Shown: positions 10,742 through 22,529, counted from the stretch's first letter. The stretch: DNA of 64,000 nucleotides from Mycoplasmopsis sturni DSM 22021 (GCF_000701485.1 NZ_JNIZ01000003.1:186001-250000); one strand, 5' to 3'. The notes: generated from the sequence alone by a model not told the origin. Translations and numbers: made by a program.

Positions 10742-10771
10742 TGCTATCATTATGTTATGAAAAACATAACA
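10742..10771 (+). promoter_or_regulatory. Promoter and palindromic operator at the Rrf2 gene start
   Basis: TGC-TATCAT (10742-10750) is an extended -10 six bases before the ATG at 10757. The perfect inverted repeat TGTTATG-AAAAA-CATAACA (10753-10771) spans the start codon. Position suggests autorepression by the Rrf2 protein. Confidence 0.5.
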
Positions 10772-11191
10772 GATAAATATTTTTCTTATTCCGATTTTGT
10801 TATTGCGATTCATTCATTAGTTTTGCTTGAACACAAAAAAGAATCGTTAAAAAGTAAATATATAGCTGAAAATATTGGTGTTCATGAAACAAAGATTCGT
10901 AATGTCTTGTCAAGATTAGTAGAAAACAATTATGTTAAAAGAACTTTTGGACGTAATGGGGGTTACGAAATTAAAAATGCTTCTGTGAATCTAGCTGAAC
11001 TTTTTGAAAACCTAAATATTAAATGAATTCAGCATGATTACAAAGTAGGCAATGAAAATTCTAGTTGCGTAGTTTCATGTTCAATGAATTCTGTTATGGT
11101 TTCATTAATGAGTGATGCTAACGAAGAGGTCTTAAACTGATTTAAAAAGTTTACCATTTCTGAATTAGAGCAACAAATAAGGAGAAAATAA
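10757..11191 (+). CDS. Rrf2-family transcriptional regulator
   Basis: 144 aa. Winged helix: YIAENIGVHETKIRNVLSRLVENNYVKRTFGRNGGYEIKN is typical of Rrf2/IscR (quoted in parts: SLKSKYIAENIGVHE, NGGYEI). Cysteines occur in CVVSC near residue 110, a reduced version of the three-Cys cluster-binding loop of IscR/NsrR. This allows redox sensing, but a [Fe-S] cluster is uncertain. The start at MKNIT is preferred over an upstream in-frame alternative because of the -10 spacing. The stop overlaps the next ATG (TAATG), so it very probably regulates, with itself, the adjacent disulfide oxidoreductase. Confidence 0.87.
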
Positions 11192-12567
11192 TGAAACACT
11201 ATGATTTAATTATCGTTGGTTGAGGTAAAGGTGGTAAAACAATTGCTGCTAAATTATCAAAACTTAAACCTGAAAGTAAAATTGCAATTATAGAAAGAGA
11301 TCCAAAAATGTTTGGTGGAACTTGCATTAATGTAGGTTGCTTGCCAAGCAAAAGTTTTGTACACAATTCAAAAATTTGAAAAGAAACTGAAAAACTAGGA
11401 AGAAATTGAACATTTAAAGAATCACAAGAAGCTTTTAAACATGCCATTAAACATAAAGAAAACTTTGTTGCTTTCTTAAATTCAAAGAATTACCATAATT
11501 TAGCCGATTTAGAAAATGTAATACCATATGTAGGTGTGGCTTCATTTGTTAATTCAAATACTATCAAAGTTAAATCAGAAGACAAAGAAGAAGAAATTAG
11601 TGCTGATAAAATTATCATTAACACTGGTTCTAAATCAAGAGAATATGATGTTGAAGGTGCTAAAGAAAGTAAATTCATACACGATAGCACAGGAATTTTA
11701 AATTTACAAGAATTACCTAAAAAATTATTAATTATTGGTGCTGGTTTTATTGGATTAGAATTTGCTAGTTACTTTAATAATTTTGGAACAGAAGTTACTG
11801 TAGCTCAGTTTAATGAAGCGTTTTTAGCTTCAGAAGATATTGAAGATGCAAATGCGATAAAAGAACAATTAATTAAATCAGGAATTAAGTTGTTATTTAA
11901 TACTTCACCTTCAAAATTTGTTGACAAAGAAAACTCTGTTTCTGTTTCTCTTAATTCAAATGGACAAACATTAATAGAAGAATTTGATGCCGTACTTACT
12001 TCTGTTGGAAGAATTCCAAATCTAGCTGATTTAGAGCTTGAAAAAGCAGGAATAGAAGTTGAAAGAGGAGCAATAAAAGTTAATGATCTTCTTGAAACAA
12101 CAACTTCAAATATTTGAGCAATCGGAGATGTTAAAGGTGGTGCCTTCTTTACTTATGTTTCTTTAGATGACTCTAGAATTGTTCTTCCTCAATTACTAGG
12201 AAAAAAACCTGAATACACTCTTAAAGACCGTAATTTATTACCTACGACAACTTTCTTAGATCCAGCATATGCAAGAGTTGGATTAAATGAAAAGCAAGCC
12301 CAAGAACAAGGTATTGAATACACACTTAAAAAATTACCAGTAATGGCAATTCCAAAAGCACATGTAATTTCGGAAAAAACAGGATTTATCAAAATCTTAG
12401 TTGACAAAGACGATTATGTTATTGGCGCTACTTTATGACATTATGAAGCAGCAGAAATGATCAATATCTTATCGCTAGCAATAAAGTTTAAAATTAAAGC
12501 AAGCGACCTTGGTAAATTCATTTATACACACCCAATTTTTACAGAAGCATTAAATGAAGTTTTATAA
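11191..12567 (+). CDS. FAD-dependent pyridine nucleotide-disulfide oxidoreductase
   Basis: 458 aa, class I. N-terminal FAD site YDLIIVGWGKGGKTIA, redox-active disulfide GGTCINVGCLPSK (CxxxxC), NAD(P)H-binding IIGAGFIGLEFASYF, the second FAD motif IWAIGDVKGG and a C-terminal dimer domain ending in the His-Glu segment HPIFTE. Resembles dihydrolipoamide dehydrogenase, mercuric reductase and glutathione reductase. No pdh genes adjoin, so it is not obviously the PDH E3. Coupled to an Rrf2 regulator, it is inferred to serve thiol or oxidative-stress defence. Substrate unknown. Confidence 0.9.
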
Positions 12568-12595
12568 AAAATAGCACAAAAAAGTGCTATTTTTT
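12567..12595 (+). terminator. Intrinsic terminator
   Basis: AAAAATAGCAC-AAAAAA-GTGCTATTTTT, overlapping the last base of the oxidoreductase stop codon. Confidence 0.88.
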
Positions 12596-12602
12596 AATGA
12601 AT

Positions 12603-12611
12603 TGATATAAT
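12603..12611 (+). promoter_or_regulatory. Extended -10, leaderless start of HAD gene
   Basis: TGA-TATAAT, with six bases to the ATG at 12618, predicts transcription from the start codon itself. No ribosome site. Confidence 0.6.
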
Positions 12612-12617
12612 AAATAT

Positions 12618-13427
12618 ATGAAAAAACCCGAAATTATTTTTATTGATTTAGATGATACAGCGCTTGATGGAAAAGAAAATGGCAAAAAAGCAATAAGCGA
12701 TGAAAATGCAAAAGTAATTAAACGTTTAAGTCAGCGAATTCCTGTGATTGTATCAACTGGTAGAGGGGATAATGAAAACACCCGTCGAATGTTGAAAAAA
12801 ATTGATTTAAACACATTTATTGCATGAAATGGTTCAAAAATTGTTGTTAATGGAGAACTTATTAAAAAATCAGAAATAGACCGCGATGTAGTGCAAGAAC
12901 TTTTTGATCAAATTGTTTTAGAAAAAGCGGTTATTATTTTTAATTCTAATTTCTCGCACACTAGTTTTGTGAGAAATAAACTTTTCCAATTTTTATTTAG
13001 ATTAACAGGAAGAAAAATAAGAGTTTATAAAGAATTCAGAAATGAATTTCTAGCCTATAAAGTTTTAGTTTGATGTCCATCAAAAAGAAAACTTCAAAGA
13101 CTTTATAAAAAATGATTAGTTTTATTTGCAGGGAAATTAAATGTAACACTAAGTGGTAATAAAAGTAATTACATCGAAATAACTGCAGCAAATGTTTCAA
13201 AAGGGGAAGCTGAAAGATATTTATGTAACCTTTGAAACATTGATCCCTTAAATGCTATACATATCGGTGATTCTATGAATGATGCCTCGACTAAAGGTGT
13301 TGTAGGTAAAGTTGTAGCTATGCAAAATTCAGCAGAAGCCTTCAAAAATATTGCCGATGAAATTTCGCCATACCCTTGTAAAAACGCTGGACTAAGCAAG
13401 TATTTAAGTCAATTTTTAGAAGATTAA
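12618..13427 (+). CDS. HAD-superfamily (Cof-type) phosphatase
   Basis: 269 aa. Motif I FIDLDDTALDG (nucleophile Asp and general acid Asp), motif II STGR, motif III Lys in the C-terminal part (ANVSKGEA), motif IV IGDSMNDAS. The C2-type cap between motifs II and III marks the Cof/YidA subfamily, which dephosphorylates small metabolites such as sugar phosphates. Cytosolic; substrate not predictable. Monocistronic between two terminators; leaderless by promoter position. Confidence 0.9.
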
Positions 13428-13451
13428 GCAAAGAACTACTTTGCTTTTTTT
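13426..13451 (+). terminator. Intrinsic terminator
   Basis: AAGCAAAG-AACTA-CTTTGCTT plus T-run; its left arm includes the last bases of the HAD stop codon. Confidence 0.85.
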
Positions 13452-13487
13452 GAACTTTTTTGCCCAGAGCAAAAAAGCATTTTTGAG

Positions 13488-13493
13488 TATAAT
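13488..13493 (+). promoter_or_regulatory. -10 box of hisS-aspS
   Basis: TATAAT 31 bp before the hisS ATG; the AGGAGA ribosome site lies in between. No T-box-like leader is present (leader about 25 nt). Confidence 0.55.
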
Positions 13494-13524
13494 TAAAATA
13501 CTTATAGTATTTTAGGAGAAACAT

Positions 13525-14862
13525 ATGATTAAAAAAGTAAAAGGAACAATAGATTATAACGGTATTCAATGAAATAGAAAACAATATTTACAAGATATGT
13601 TTGTTAAAACAACATTTGGATTAGGGTTCAAAATGATTGAAACACCTATTTTAGAATACTCGGAACTATTTAGAAGAAGCAATGAACAAAGCGAAATGGT
13701 CAAAAAAGAGATGTTTGAGTTTCCTGATAAAGGAAACCGTGAATTGGTTCTTAGACCTGAAGGAACAGCATCTTTTGTTCGTTCCTTTGTTGATAATAAA
13801 TGATATGCTCAAAATATTATTCAACAATTTGCTTACTTTGGGCCAATGTTTCGTTATGAGCGTCCCCAAGCAGGACGTTTTAGACAGTTTTACCAAGCTG
13901 GAGTTGAATATGTAGGAGATAAAAATCCATACAAAGATGGATTAGTTATTCACACGGCTTATTCGTTTTTAGAGGAAATAGAAGTTGCTCAAAAAGGCAT
14001 CAGAATTGTTATTAATAGTATTGGTGATGCTCAAAGTAGAGAGAATTACCAAAAAGCTTTAAAAGAGTTTTTAGAACCATATCGCAATGAATTAACAGAA
14101 TTATCAAGAGAAAGATTAGATTCAAAAAATGTATTAAGAATTCTTGATGACAAAGTAGACTCTAAATTACCTTTTATGCAAAATGCTCCTAAAATTAGTG
14201 ATTACTTAAGTGAAGAAAGTAAAATTTACTTCCAAAGAGTGCAACATATTTTAGATGTTTATAATATTGATTATGAAGTAAATGAAAATCTTGTTCGTGG
14301 TCTTGATTACTATGATGAGACAGTTTTTGAAATTCTTTTTGGTGAAAAAGACCCAATAACATTAATCGGTGGAGGAAGATATTCTAATTTAATTGAAGAG
14401 TTAGGAGGTCCTAAAATTTCTAGTGTAGGTTTTGGAATTGGAATTGATAGACTTTTAGATCTCTTCCCTGATTTATGAATACCTGAAAAAGGCGTGATAG
14501 AAGCTCCTAATTTTGGAATTGTTCCTGAATTAGATATCTTATTTGCGGCATCTGATGATGAGAAAAAGCTAGATTTACTTTTAGAATTTAAAAATGGAAT
14601 TGATCAATACTTAGGAACTTTAAATAACAAATTTGTTCCAGAATTAATCAAGCAGAAAAAAATTATGGAAATGGCTCGTAGAGAAAAAGCAAAGATTTTA
14701 ATTTATGAAGATCCTAAAGTTATTGGACCTAATTCACTTGTCTTGAAGGATTTAAGAAGTGGTCAAAAAACAATTTTTGATGTTGAAGAATTAGAAGAAA
14801 TGGAAAAACTTTTTGCTTATATTTCAGATTTATTGGAGGATTCTTATGAAGAAAACTTTTAA
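13525..14862 (+). CDS. hisS: Histidyl-tRNA synthetase
   Basis: 445 aa class II synthetase. KGTIDY at the N-terminus, motif 2 FRYERPQAGRFRQF, the histidine-A loop LVRGLDYYDETVFE, GGGRYSNLIEELGG and motif 3 GFGIGIDRLLDL, then the anticodon-binding domain (about 320-445). Charges tRNA-His in the cytosol. The 3' end overlaps aspS by 17 bp, forming the hisS-aspS operon common in Firmicutes. Confidence 0.98.
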
Positions 14863-16567
14863 AAATAACGAACTTAACTTGCAACATGTGGGCCAAGTTG
14901 TAACACTTTATGGTTGAGTGTTAAATAAGAGAAAATTCGGAGAAATCTCTTTTGTTGATTTAAGAGATAAATACGGAGTTACTCAACTTGTGTTTAACCA
15001 ACCAATTCACTTTTCAAAAGAAAGTGTTTTAGAAGTTACTGGTGAAGTTGTTAGAAGAAAAGATCCTAATCCTTCATTAAAAACAGGTGATATAGAAATT
15101 ATTGTTCAAGATTTTAAAGTCTTCTCTTCTGCAAATGAGCTTCCTTTTGCTATTCGCGATGATGCAGAAGTTAATGAAGAGCTTCGTTTAAAATATCGTT
15201 TTTTAGATTTGCGTCGCCCTGTGATGCAAAAAACTCTTAAATTAAGAAATGATATTTTTTTCGCAATGCGTGAGTATATGCAAGAAAACGAATTTACTGA
15301 AATTGAAACCCCGATGTTAGCAAAGGCCACACCAGAAGGAGCAAGAGATTTTCTTGTTCCTACAAGACACGGCGGTACTTTTTATGCACTTCCTCAATCG
15401 CCTCAATTATTCAAGCAATTACTTATGGTATCAGGTTTTGAGAGATATTATCAATTTGCTAGATGTTTTAGAGATGAAGATTCAAGAAAAGATCGTCAAC
15501 CAGAATTTACACAATTAGATATTGAAACAAGCTTTTTAGAAGTACCTGATTTTATGACTTTAATTGAAGGTCTTTTTAAACACTTCATGAAAAAGGTAAT
15601 GAATGTTGATATTCAAACACCTTTTCCTAAATTAAAATTTAATGATTGCATTAGAGACTACGGAACTGACAAACCAGACTTAAGATATGAAGTTAAAATT
15701 ATAGATATTCCTGATTTTGCAAACATAACAGATTTTAATATTATTAAAGACGCTCCTTCAAAGAGGCTTTTAGTAATTGATGAGGTAATTACAAAAAAAC
15801 AATTTAAAGCATTGGAAGAAATAGCTAAGAAAAATAAAGCTAATGCTTTATTCTACTTCACTGTTGAAAATGGCAAATTCGTTGAAAGCAATTTTGCAAA
15901 AAAAATCCCTCAAGCTGTTGAAGAATTGATTCAAAAAATAAACAAAAATAATGGAACATATTTTATTGTCGCTAATAAGTACGAGAATGCTTCGCAAGCT
16001 CTAGGAGCACTTAGGGTTGAATTAAACAATATTTATCATTGAGCAAGAGATGAATATAATTTCTCTTGAATTGTTGACTGACCAATGTTTGAGTACAATG
16101 AAGAAGATGATACTTGAGCTGCAGCTCACCACCCATTTACTCAATTTGATAATACTTTAGAAGAAATCAATACTTTAAGCAAAGATAAATTAAGAGCCAA
16201 AAGTTATGATCTTGTATTAAATGGTTTTGAATTAGGCTCTGGTTCAGCAAGAATTTATGATTCTGAAATGCAAGAAAAAATGTTTGAATTAATTGGCCTT
16301 AATAAAGAACAGCAAGAAGAAAAATTTGGATTCTTTTTAAACGGTCTTAAATACGGGGTTCCACCACATTGTGGAATTGGGCTAGGAATGGATCGTTTGG
16401 TTATGATTTTAGCAGAGCAAAAAACAATCAGAGATGTTATTGCCTTCCCTAAAAATGCAAAAAATCAAGATATTTTTACAGGCGCACCTTCTTCTGTTGA
16501 TTCCAAATCACTCGAAGAATTATCGTTATTAATTAATTTAGAAAAACACAAAAAAGAAAACGAATAA
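14846..16567 (+). CDS. aspS: Aspartyl-tRNA synthetase
   Basis: 573 aa bacterial-type AspRS. OB-fold anticodon domain (1-110), LRYRFLDLRR-type segment, motif 2 FRDEDSRKDRQPEFTQLD, a GAD insertion domain (about 280-410), HHPFTQ and motif 3 GLGMDRLVM. The ATG with GGAGGATTCTT upstream lies inside hisS. The C-terminus ends shortly after the catalytic core. Attaches Asp to tRNA-Asp; whether it is discriminating cannot be judged here. Confidence 0.98.
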
Positions 16568-16659
16568 TATTATTTAAATTTAAAATTAAATACTTTTACA
16601 ATTTTATTTAATTATTACTAATACATTGAAAAAACCAAGGTGTAAATTTTTAAAAAAGA

Positions 16660-16689
16660 TTAAGTTTTTTTAAATTTATAATATATAAT
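16660..16689 (+). promoter_or_regulatory. Promoter of rpmF
   Basis: TTAAGT, an 18-bp spacer, then TATAAT at 16684-16689; a second TATAAT overlaps at 16677-16682. Confidence 0.45.
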
Positions 16690-16730
16690 AATATAGCATT
16701 TATTATAAAACCACAATAAAGGAGGGAACC

Positions 16731-16931
16731 ATGGCTATTGTACCAAAGCGTAAAACATCGAAACAACGTAAACACAAAAGAAACAGCCACTCAGCATTAT
16801 CAATGCCAAACCTTGTTGCATGTTCAAACTGTACACAAAAAATTGAGCAACATGTAGTATGTAGATTTTGTGGTTTTTACAATGGTAAAAAAGTTCAAGG
16901 ATATAAAGCCCTTAACGACCGTATTCAATAA
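16731..16931 (+). CDS. rpmF: 50S ribosomal protein L32
   Basis: 66 aa. Starts MAIVPKRKTSKQRKHKRN, the L32 signature. It keeps the zinc-ribbon form: CSNC and CRFC (two CxxC pairs near residues 41-44 and 54-57), so it is the zinc-binding version. AAAGGAGGG ribosome site. A single-gene unit with its own promoter and terminator; the usual partner gene yceD is not next to it. Confidence 0.97.
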   Translation: MAIVPKRKTSKQRKHKRNSHSALSMPNLVACSNCTQKIEQHVVCRFCGFYNGKKVQGYKALNDRIQ

Positions 16932-16947
16932 TTTTTATATAATTTAA

Positions 16948-16972
16948 AATATCGGGAAACCGGTATTTTTTT
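16948..16972 (+). terminator. Intrinsic terminator of rpmF
   Basis: AATATCGG-GAAA-CCGGTATT (one T-G pair, GAAA tetraloop) then a T-run. Confidence 0.8.
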
Positions 16973-17018
16973 GTGCATTTTTTGAATAAAAAATTAAGAC
17001 ATAATTGAAAGGAGAAAT

Positions 17019-17609
17019 ATGCTTTTATATAAATTAGGTGAAATAGTTCATAAAAATTTCAACAACATTATTTTTGAATCTAAAGGAGAGGGTTTTTTAG
17101 TAACAATTTGTAATGAATCAAGATATTCATTACACGAAAAAATGAAACTATATTTTTACGAATATAGTTCAGATTATTTGAAAATTACATATGGTTTTAA
17201 AGATTTTAAAGAGCGTCTTTTGTTTTTGGATTTACTTACTATTGACAAAATAGGTCCAAAAATTGCGATGAATATGCTTGACAAAGGTTGAGAATATATT
17301 GCGGATTTAATTGCTAATGATCAGTGGCAAGAACTATCAAAAATTCAATTTATTTCAGATAAGACAGCACGTTATATATGCGTAGAGTTAGCTCAAAAAT
17401 GATCAAAAATGTTAACTAAAAAAACAAAAACCAACTCTAATAATCAAGCTAAATTGCAAGATTTGGCAGAAACTTTAAATACATTAGGTTTCAAGAAGAA
17501 ACAAATTGATTTTGCTCTAACCAATGTCGTTCCTACCGATGATTTGGAACAACTTGTTGAAAAAAGTATTGAATTAATTACAACTAGACAAAATGAATAC
17601 ACAACTTAG
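17019..17609 (+). CDS. ruvA: Holliday junction helicase subunit RuvA
   Basis: 196 aa. N-terminal OB-like domain (1-65), helix-hairpin-helix region with LLTIDKIGPKIAMNML (about 70-90), and a C-terminal domain III (LQDLAETLNTLGFKKKQID) that contacts RuvB. RuvA binds the four-way junction and loads RuvB. It overlaps ruvB by 17 bp. No ruvC is present in this window, as is usual in mollicutes. Confidence 0.94.
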
Positions 17610-18549
17610 ACCGCAAGATTTTGAACACTTTATTGGACAACACAAAATTGTAGAAACCATAAAAGCAATGATTAAAAGCTCAAAAAAGCAAGAAAGAGTA
17701 CTACCACACATTTTATTTCATGGAATGCCTGGTTTAGGAAAAACGTCACTAGCAAGCATCATTGCTAATGAAACAAATAGTAGTATACATATTATTCAAG
17801 GAGCACATATTGAAAAGAAATCAGATTTGATTTCTATTTTGTCGGTAATTAAAGAAAATGATATCGTTTTTATCGATGAAATTCATAGCATAAATAAAGG
17901 AGTTATTGAATTTCTTTATAATGCAATGGAGGATTTTGTTTTTGATTTAATAATTGGCGTTGAAGAAAACGCAAAAGCAATGAGGATGAAAATCAAACCA
18001 TTTACTTTAATTGGAGCTACCACTAAAATTAGCGAAATATCGCAACCTCTTAAAGATAGATTTGGATATATAGGTCGTTTTGAAAATTATTCTGAAGAAG
18101 ATTTAAATAAAATAATTAGAACTTCAATGGATTTATTGAATATAGAAATGGAAGAAAAATTTGTCTCTATTATTTCGTCTTATTCTCGTTCCACACCAAG
18201 AATTGCAAACCAATTATTAGAGCGTGTTAATGACTTTGCCATATCCCAAAATCACGGCAAAATAAGCAAAAAGATTATTTTTAAGACTCTAAAATACCTT
18301 GAATTATACCCGCTAGGACTTTCTAAAGACCATATTGATTATTTAATGACAATCTGAGAAGGTTTCGAGGATAGAGCTGTATCACTAGATACAATTGCCG
18401 GATTATTGCCTATGCAAAAAGATAACATTCTAAATGAAATAGAGCCAATTTTACTATACTTAAAGTTAATTGAAAAAAACTCAAGAGGAAGAAAAATTTC
18501 AAGCAAAGGTATTGATTATTTAATTAAACAAAAACTAGCTATTTTATAA
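17593..18549 (+). CDS. ruvB: Holliday junction branch-migration ATPase RuvB
   Basis: 318 aa. LRPQDFEHFIGQ near the N-terminus, Walker A HGMPGLGKTS, Walker B FIDEIHSI, sensor TLIGATTK and the winged-helix C-terminus starting near LGLSKDHIDYL. AAA+ motor driving branch migration together with RuvA. The start codon lies inside ruvA, so the two are translationally coupled. UGA encodes Trp in MTIWEGFED. Confidence 0.96.
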
Positions 18550-18611
18550 TTTTTAGTTGCTAAATTTCAATAAATTAGGTTAAATTGTATGTTTCGCAAA
18601 AAGGGTTATTT

Positions 18612-18620
18612 TGGTAAAAT
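18612..18620 (+). promoter_or_regulatory. Extended -10, near-leaderless start of secDF
   Basis: TGG-TAAAAT with seven bases to the ATG at 18628 and no ribosome site. Confidence 0.5.
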
Positions 18621-18627
18621 ATAAATT

Positions 18628-21189
18628 ATGAAACGTATTAGAAATTTTTTCAAGTTAAACAACTGAAAAAGAATTTTAATTACAGTTTTAACCTTAACAT
18701 CTGCAATGGTTGCGATTACTTTTGGTTCTAAATACTATGTTTCGCAAAATGTCAATAAATCAGTTGATTATGGTGGTGGTATTGAAACGGTTATTCAAGT
18801 TACTCAAAACGGAAAAAATGCTGATAAACAAACCACTGAAAACGTAAATAATTCTCTTTTTGAACGTTTAACAGGAGGAACTGGTCTTAATGGGGTGTCT
18901 ATCAGTACAGAAGGCGATGGAAAGATCAGAATTACTAAAAGTGGGGAATTAACCGACTATCAAAAAGAAGACTTTCTTAAAGAAATCGTAAACAAACCTA
19001 CTTTAACCATTACTGATGCAAATTTACATCCTATTTTTTACAACGGCATTTTTGTAACTGATAAAACTTTAGATGATGGCGAACCACAAAATTGAATACC
19101 TCCATTTTTAGAGGGAAGTGCAACAAGTTCGAATCAAAATGGCCAAAACGTTGTCGAATTAACTCTTAAAAATGAAGATGCTCGTTTCCAATGAACTAAA
19201 GCAACTGAGTATATTTCATCGCAATCAAACAAAACAATCTTAATGTGATTAGACATTAAAGATTTAATTAATTTAGCAAAAACAAGATTCCCTAATGACT
19301 GAAAAGAGTCGGGAGAAAATCTTTGAAACTTTGTTCACGTCAATAATAAGCCGTATGATAAAGACGGAAAAGCAAACAATTTCAAAAAAGAAGAAATTGA
19401 CACTCAAGGAAAATACTTAATTAGTGTCGCAAATGTTCAGGCACCAATTAGTACTTCAAAAGTTATTATTAGTGGAAATTTCACAAATAATAGCGCAAAA
19501 GATTTAGCTAATAGAATTAATTTTGGTTTAAGCAATTATGATTTAACTATTATTTCAAGTTACTATCTCGATTCTAAATTACAATCATCTGCGTTTTTAT
19601 ATACAGCAATTGCTGGACTTTTAGTATTTGTTGTTATTGCAGTGTTTATGATCATTAATTATGGTTTATTGGGAATAATAAGTGCCTTTTCAATTGCTTT
19701 ATATATTTTCCTAACATTGTTAATATTTACGTCATTAAACGGTGAATATAGTCCATCTACTATCGCAGCATTAATTATTGGAATCGGAATTAGCGTAGAT
19801 GCTAACATTATTACATTTGAGAGGTTAAAGTCCGAGGTCTATCTTGGTGATTCTCTGGATAAATCGTTTAGAAATGCCAACAGGCAATCTTTATCTTCGA
19901 TTCTTGATGCAAATGTTACAACTATTATCATTGCATTTATCCTTTTCTTTATGGGAACAAAAGATGTTAAAGGATTTAGTATCACATTAGTTCTTTCTAT
20001 TTTCTTTACATTAATTGTTATGTTAGTCTTTACTAGATTTTTATCAACTCTTGTAGTTGGTACGGGATGATTTGATAATCGTTTGTGAATGTTAGGGATT
20101 CACAAAAAATATATTAAAAACCCAACTAAATTTTCGTTAGCAATAAGAAATTTTGATTATCTTAAAAATGCAAGATGATTTGCCTTGATTTCTCTTTTCA
20201 TTCTAATTGCTTCAATTATTGTTTTTGGAGTTTTTGCGGAAAAAAGCGGAAACTTTTGAGACGGTATCAACCGCTCAATTGAATTTAGCGGAGGGGTGGA
20301 TCTTTCGATTGTTTCAAAAGGTGGAAACTATGGGGATTTATCACTTGAGCAAGCAAATCAAATTAAGCAAGCCTTAAGCGAACAAGCTTCTACTCTTGGG
20401 ATTAACAATATTGATAATATTATTAATATTCAAAAAGTTTCTCAAACTACTGAAAACTATTTAATTAATATACGAACATCGCAAAATTTAAGTATTGATC
20501 AAATATCTCAAATTAAAGCTATTGCTGAAAAAATAAAAGAAGATATTACATTAAATGAATATCAAGTGCTTACATCTGAAGCTACTAAATTGGTAATTAA
20601 CGCTTTAATTGCCGTAGGAGTAAGTTTCATCGGTATTGTTATTTATACTCTTGTAAGAATGAATTGAACATTCTCTATAGCTGCTATTTTAGGTCTTTTA
20701 CATGACTTTATTGTTGTTGTAGCTTTTGTCGTTCTTACTCGTCTACAAGTTTCAAGCATTATGGTAGCGGCAATGCTTTCTATTATTGGTCTTTCAATTA
20801 ATGATACAATTGTTACATTTGACCGTATTAGAGAAAAAATGAATACTTTTGATCCAAAACATGTCTTAAGCAAGCAAGAAATTAAAGCGATACTTAATAG
20901 TTCAATTGCTGATACTTTAAAAAGAAGTATCTACACCTCGCTTTCTACGATTGTTGCTATTGCAATCTTGCTTTGCTTTGGTTCTGCAACGAACTTTGGA
21001 TTTAATATTACAATGCTTTTTGGTATTTCAATTGGAGTTTATTCATCGGTATTTATTTGTGCATGAATTTGAAGTAAATTAGAATGAATCAGACAAAGAG
21101 GAATCCAAAAAAGAATTGATAATAAATTTTGAGATATTTCGCATCCAGATGAACAAACATTCCCTGGAATTAATGATTTCAGATACTAA
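18628..21189 (+). CDS. secDF: Fused SecDF protein-export membrane protein
   Basis: 853 aa RND-type protein. The SecD half has an N-terminal TM (about 18-36), a long periplasmic-equivalent P1 domain (40-320) and TMs with ALIIGIGISVDANIITFERL (D4-like motif). The SecF half begins near residue 500 with a TM, GGVDLSIV, and a TM bundle with AAMLSIIGLSINDTIVTFDR. It uses the proton-motive force to assist SecYEG translocation of lipoproteins and secreted proteins. Many UGA Trp codons split it under the standard code. Monocistronic with its own terminator. Confidence 0.95.
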
Positions 21190-21212
21190 GCAGCCTAGGC
21201 TGCTTTTATTCT
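21188..21212 (+). terminator. Intrinsic terminator of secDF
   Basis: AAGCAGCC-TA-GGCTGCTT, a perfect palindrome beginning in the stop codon, followed by TTATTCTTTTT. Confidence 0.8.
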
Positions 21213-21227
21213 TTTTAAGTACAATTA

Positions 21228-21236
21228 TGGTATTAT
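21228..21236 (+). promoter_or_regulatory. Extended -10 promoter of obg
   Basis: TGG-TATTAT, 27 bp before the ATG; ribosome site AGAGGAG in the short leader. Confidence 0.5.
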
Positions 21237-21263
21237 TTATTTAACACATAAGAGGAGAAATTT

Positions 21264-22529
21264 ATGGCACGTTTTATTGATGAAATTACAATTAGTGTTC
21301 AAGCAGGAAAAGGTGGAAACGGAATGGTTTCGTTTCGTAGAGAAGCGCACGTAGATAAAGGTGGACCAGACGGGGGTGACGGAGGAAATGGAGGAAACAT
21401 CTATTTTGTAGGTGACCACGGAAAAAACACTCTATTATCTTTTTATAAAAACAAACATATAGTTGCTGAAGATGGAGTAAAAGGAGGACCTAAAAATCTT
21501 TATGGGGCAAATGGAGCTCACACTTATATTAAAGTTCCAATTGGGACACTAGTTTATAATGGTAAAAAACTTGTTGCCGACATAATTGAAGCTGATAAGC
21601 CATATTTAATTGCAACCGGAGGAAAAGGAGGAAGGGGTAATACAAAATTCAAAACCTCAAAAAATACAGCTCCAAGAATTTCCGAAAACGGAATGCCTGG
21701 TGAAAAATATGAAGCTAAAATCGTACTTAAAATTCTTTCAGATGTTGGAATTATAGGAAAACCAAGTGCTGGAAAAAGTACGCTCTTAGGAGCTTTATCA
21801 AATGCCAAACCAAAAATTGCCGAATATGAATTTACTACTCTTGTACCTCAATTAGGAATGGTTGAATATAAAGATTATTCATTTACGATTGCTGATTTAC
21901 CAGGGTTAATTAAAGGTGCTTCGCTAGGAAAAGGTTTAGGAATACAGTTTCTTAAACATATTGAACGTTGTAGAGTAATCGCTCATGTAATTGACTTTGG
22001 AAGTCCTGAAAAAGATCCGATTGCGGACTTTGAAATAATTAATGAAGAATTAAAGTCATACAATTATAAATTGGAAAACAAATTGCAATTAGTTATTGCT
22101 AATAAATCGGATCTGCCTGATTTTCATGAACATCTATCTAAATTTAAAAAAGCTTATCCTGACATTCAAGTAGTTGAAATTTCCGCTATTTTACACGAAA
22201 ACTTAACAAAAGTAAAACAAGCTTTATGAAGTTTAATTGAAAAAGCAAATCTAGCACCAATTGAACAAGAGGAAGAAGAAGTTAAAGTCATTACTTTTGA
22301 GCCTGATTATGTAATTAAATCTCCTTATAAAGGATATTTTGAAATAACAGGTAAAAAAATTGAAGAACTTTATTACAAAATTCCAATTAATACATTCGAT
22401 AACTTGGTTCGTTTTAATAATATTTTAAAGAAAATTGGTGTTTGAGATGATCTTATTAAGCGTGGAATTAACCGCGGAGATACTGTCTCAATTTACGGTT
22501 TCCAATTTGAATGAGAAGATGAAGAATAG
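21264..22529 (+). CDS. obg: Obg-family GTPase (CgtA/ObgE)
   Basis: 421 aa. Glycine-rich Obg fold (1-158: GKGGNGMVSFRRE, GGPDGGDGGNGGN), GTPase domain with G1 GKPSAGKST, G3 DLPG, G4 NKSD, and a C-terminal OCT domain (about 345-410) with GINRGDTVSIYGFQFEW. Needed for 50S assembly and the stringent or growth response. UGA encodes Trp in several places. Own promoter and terminator. Confidence 0.97.

Noticed and set aside
11191-12567. Calling the oxidoreductase pdhD (dihydrolipoamide dehydrogenase)
   Set aside because: Active-site motifs are shared by several class I enzymes, no pdh genes adjoin, there is no lipoyl domain, and the partner is an Rrf2 regulator.
13494-13524. T-box or riboswitch before hisS-aspS or lysS
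   Set aside because: Leaders are only about 20-30 nt, too short for a T-box.
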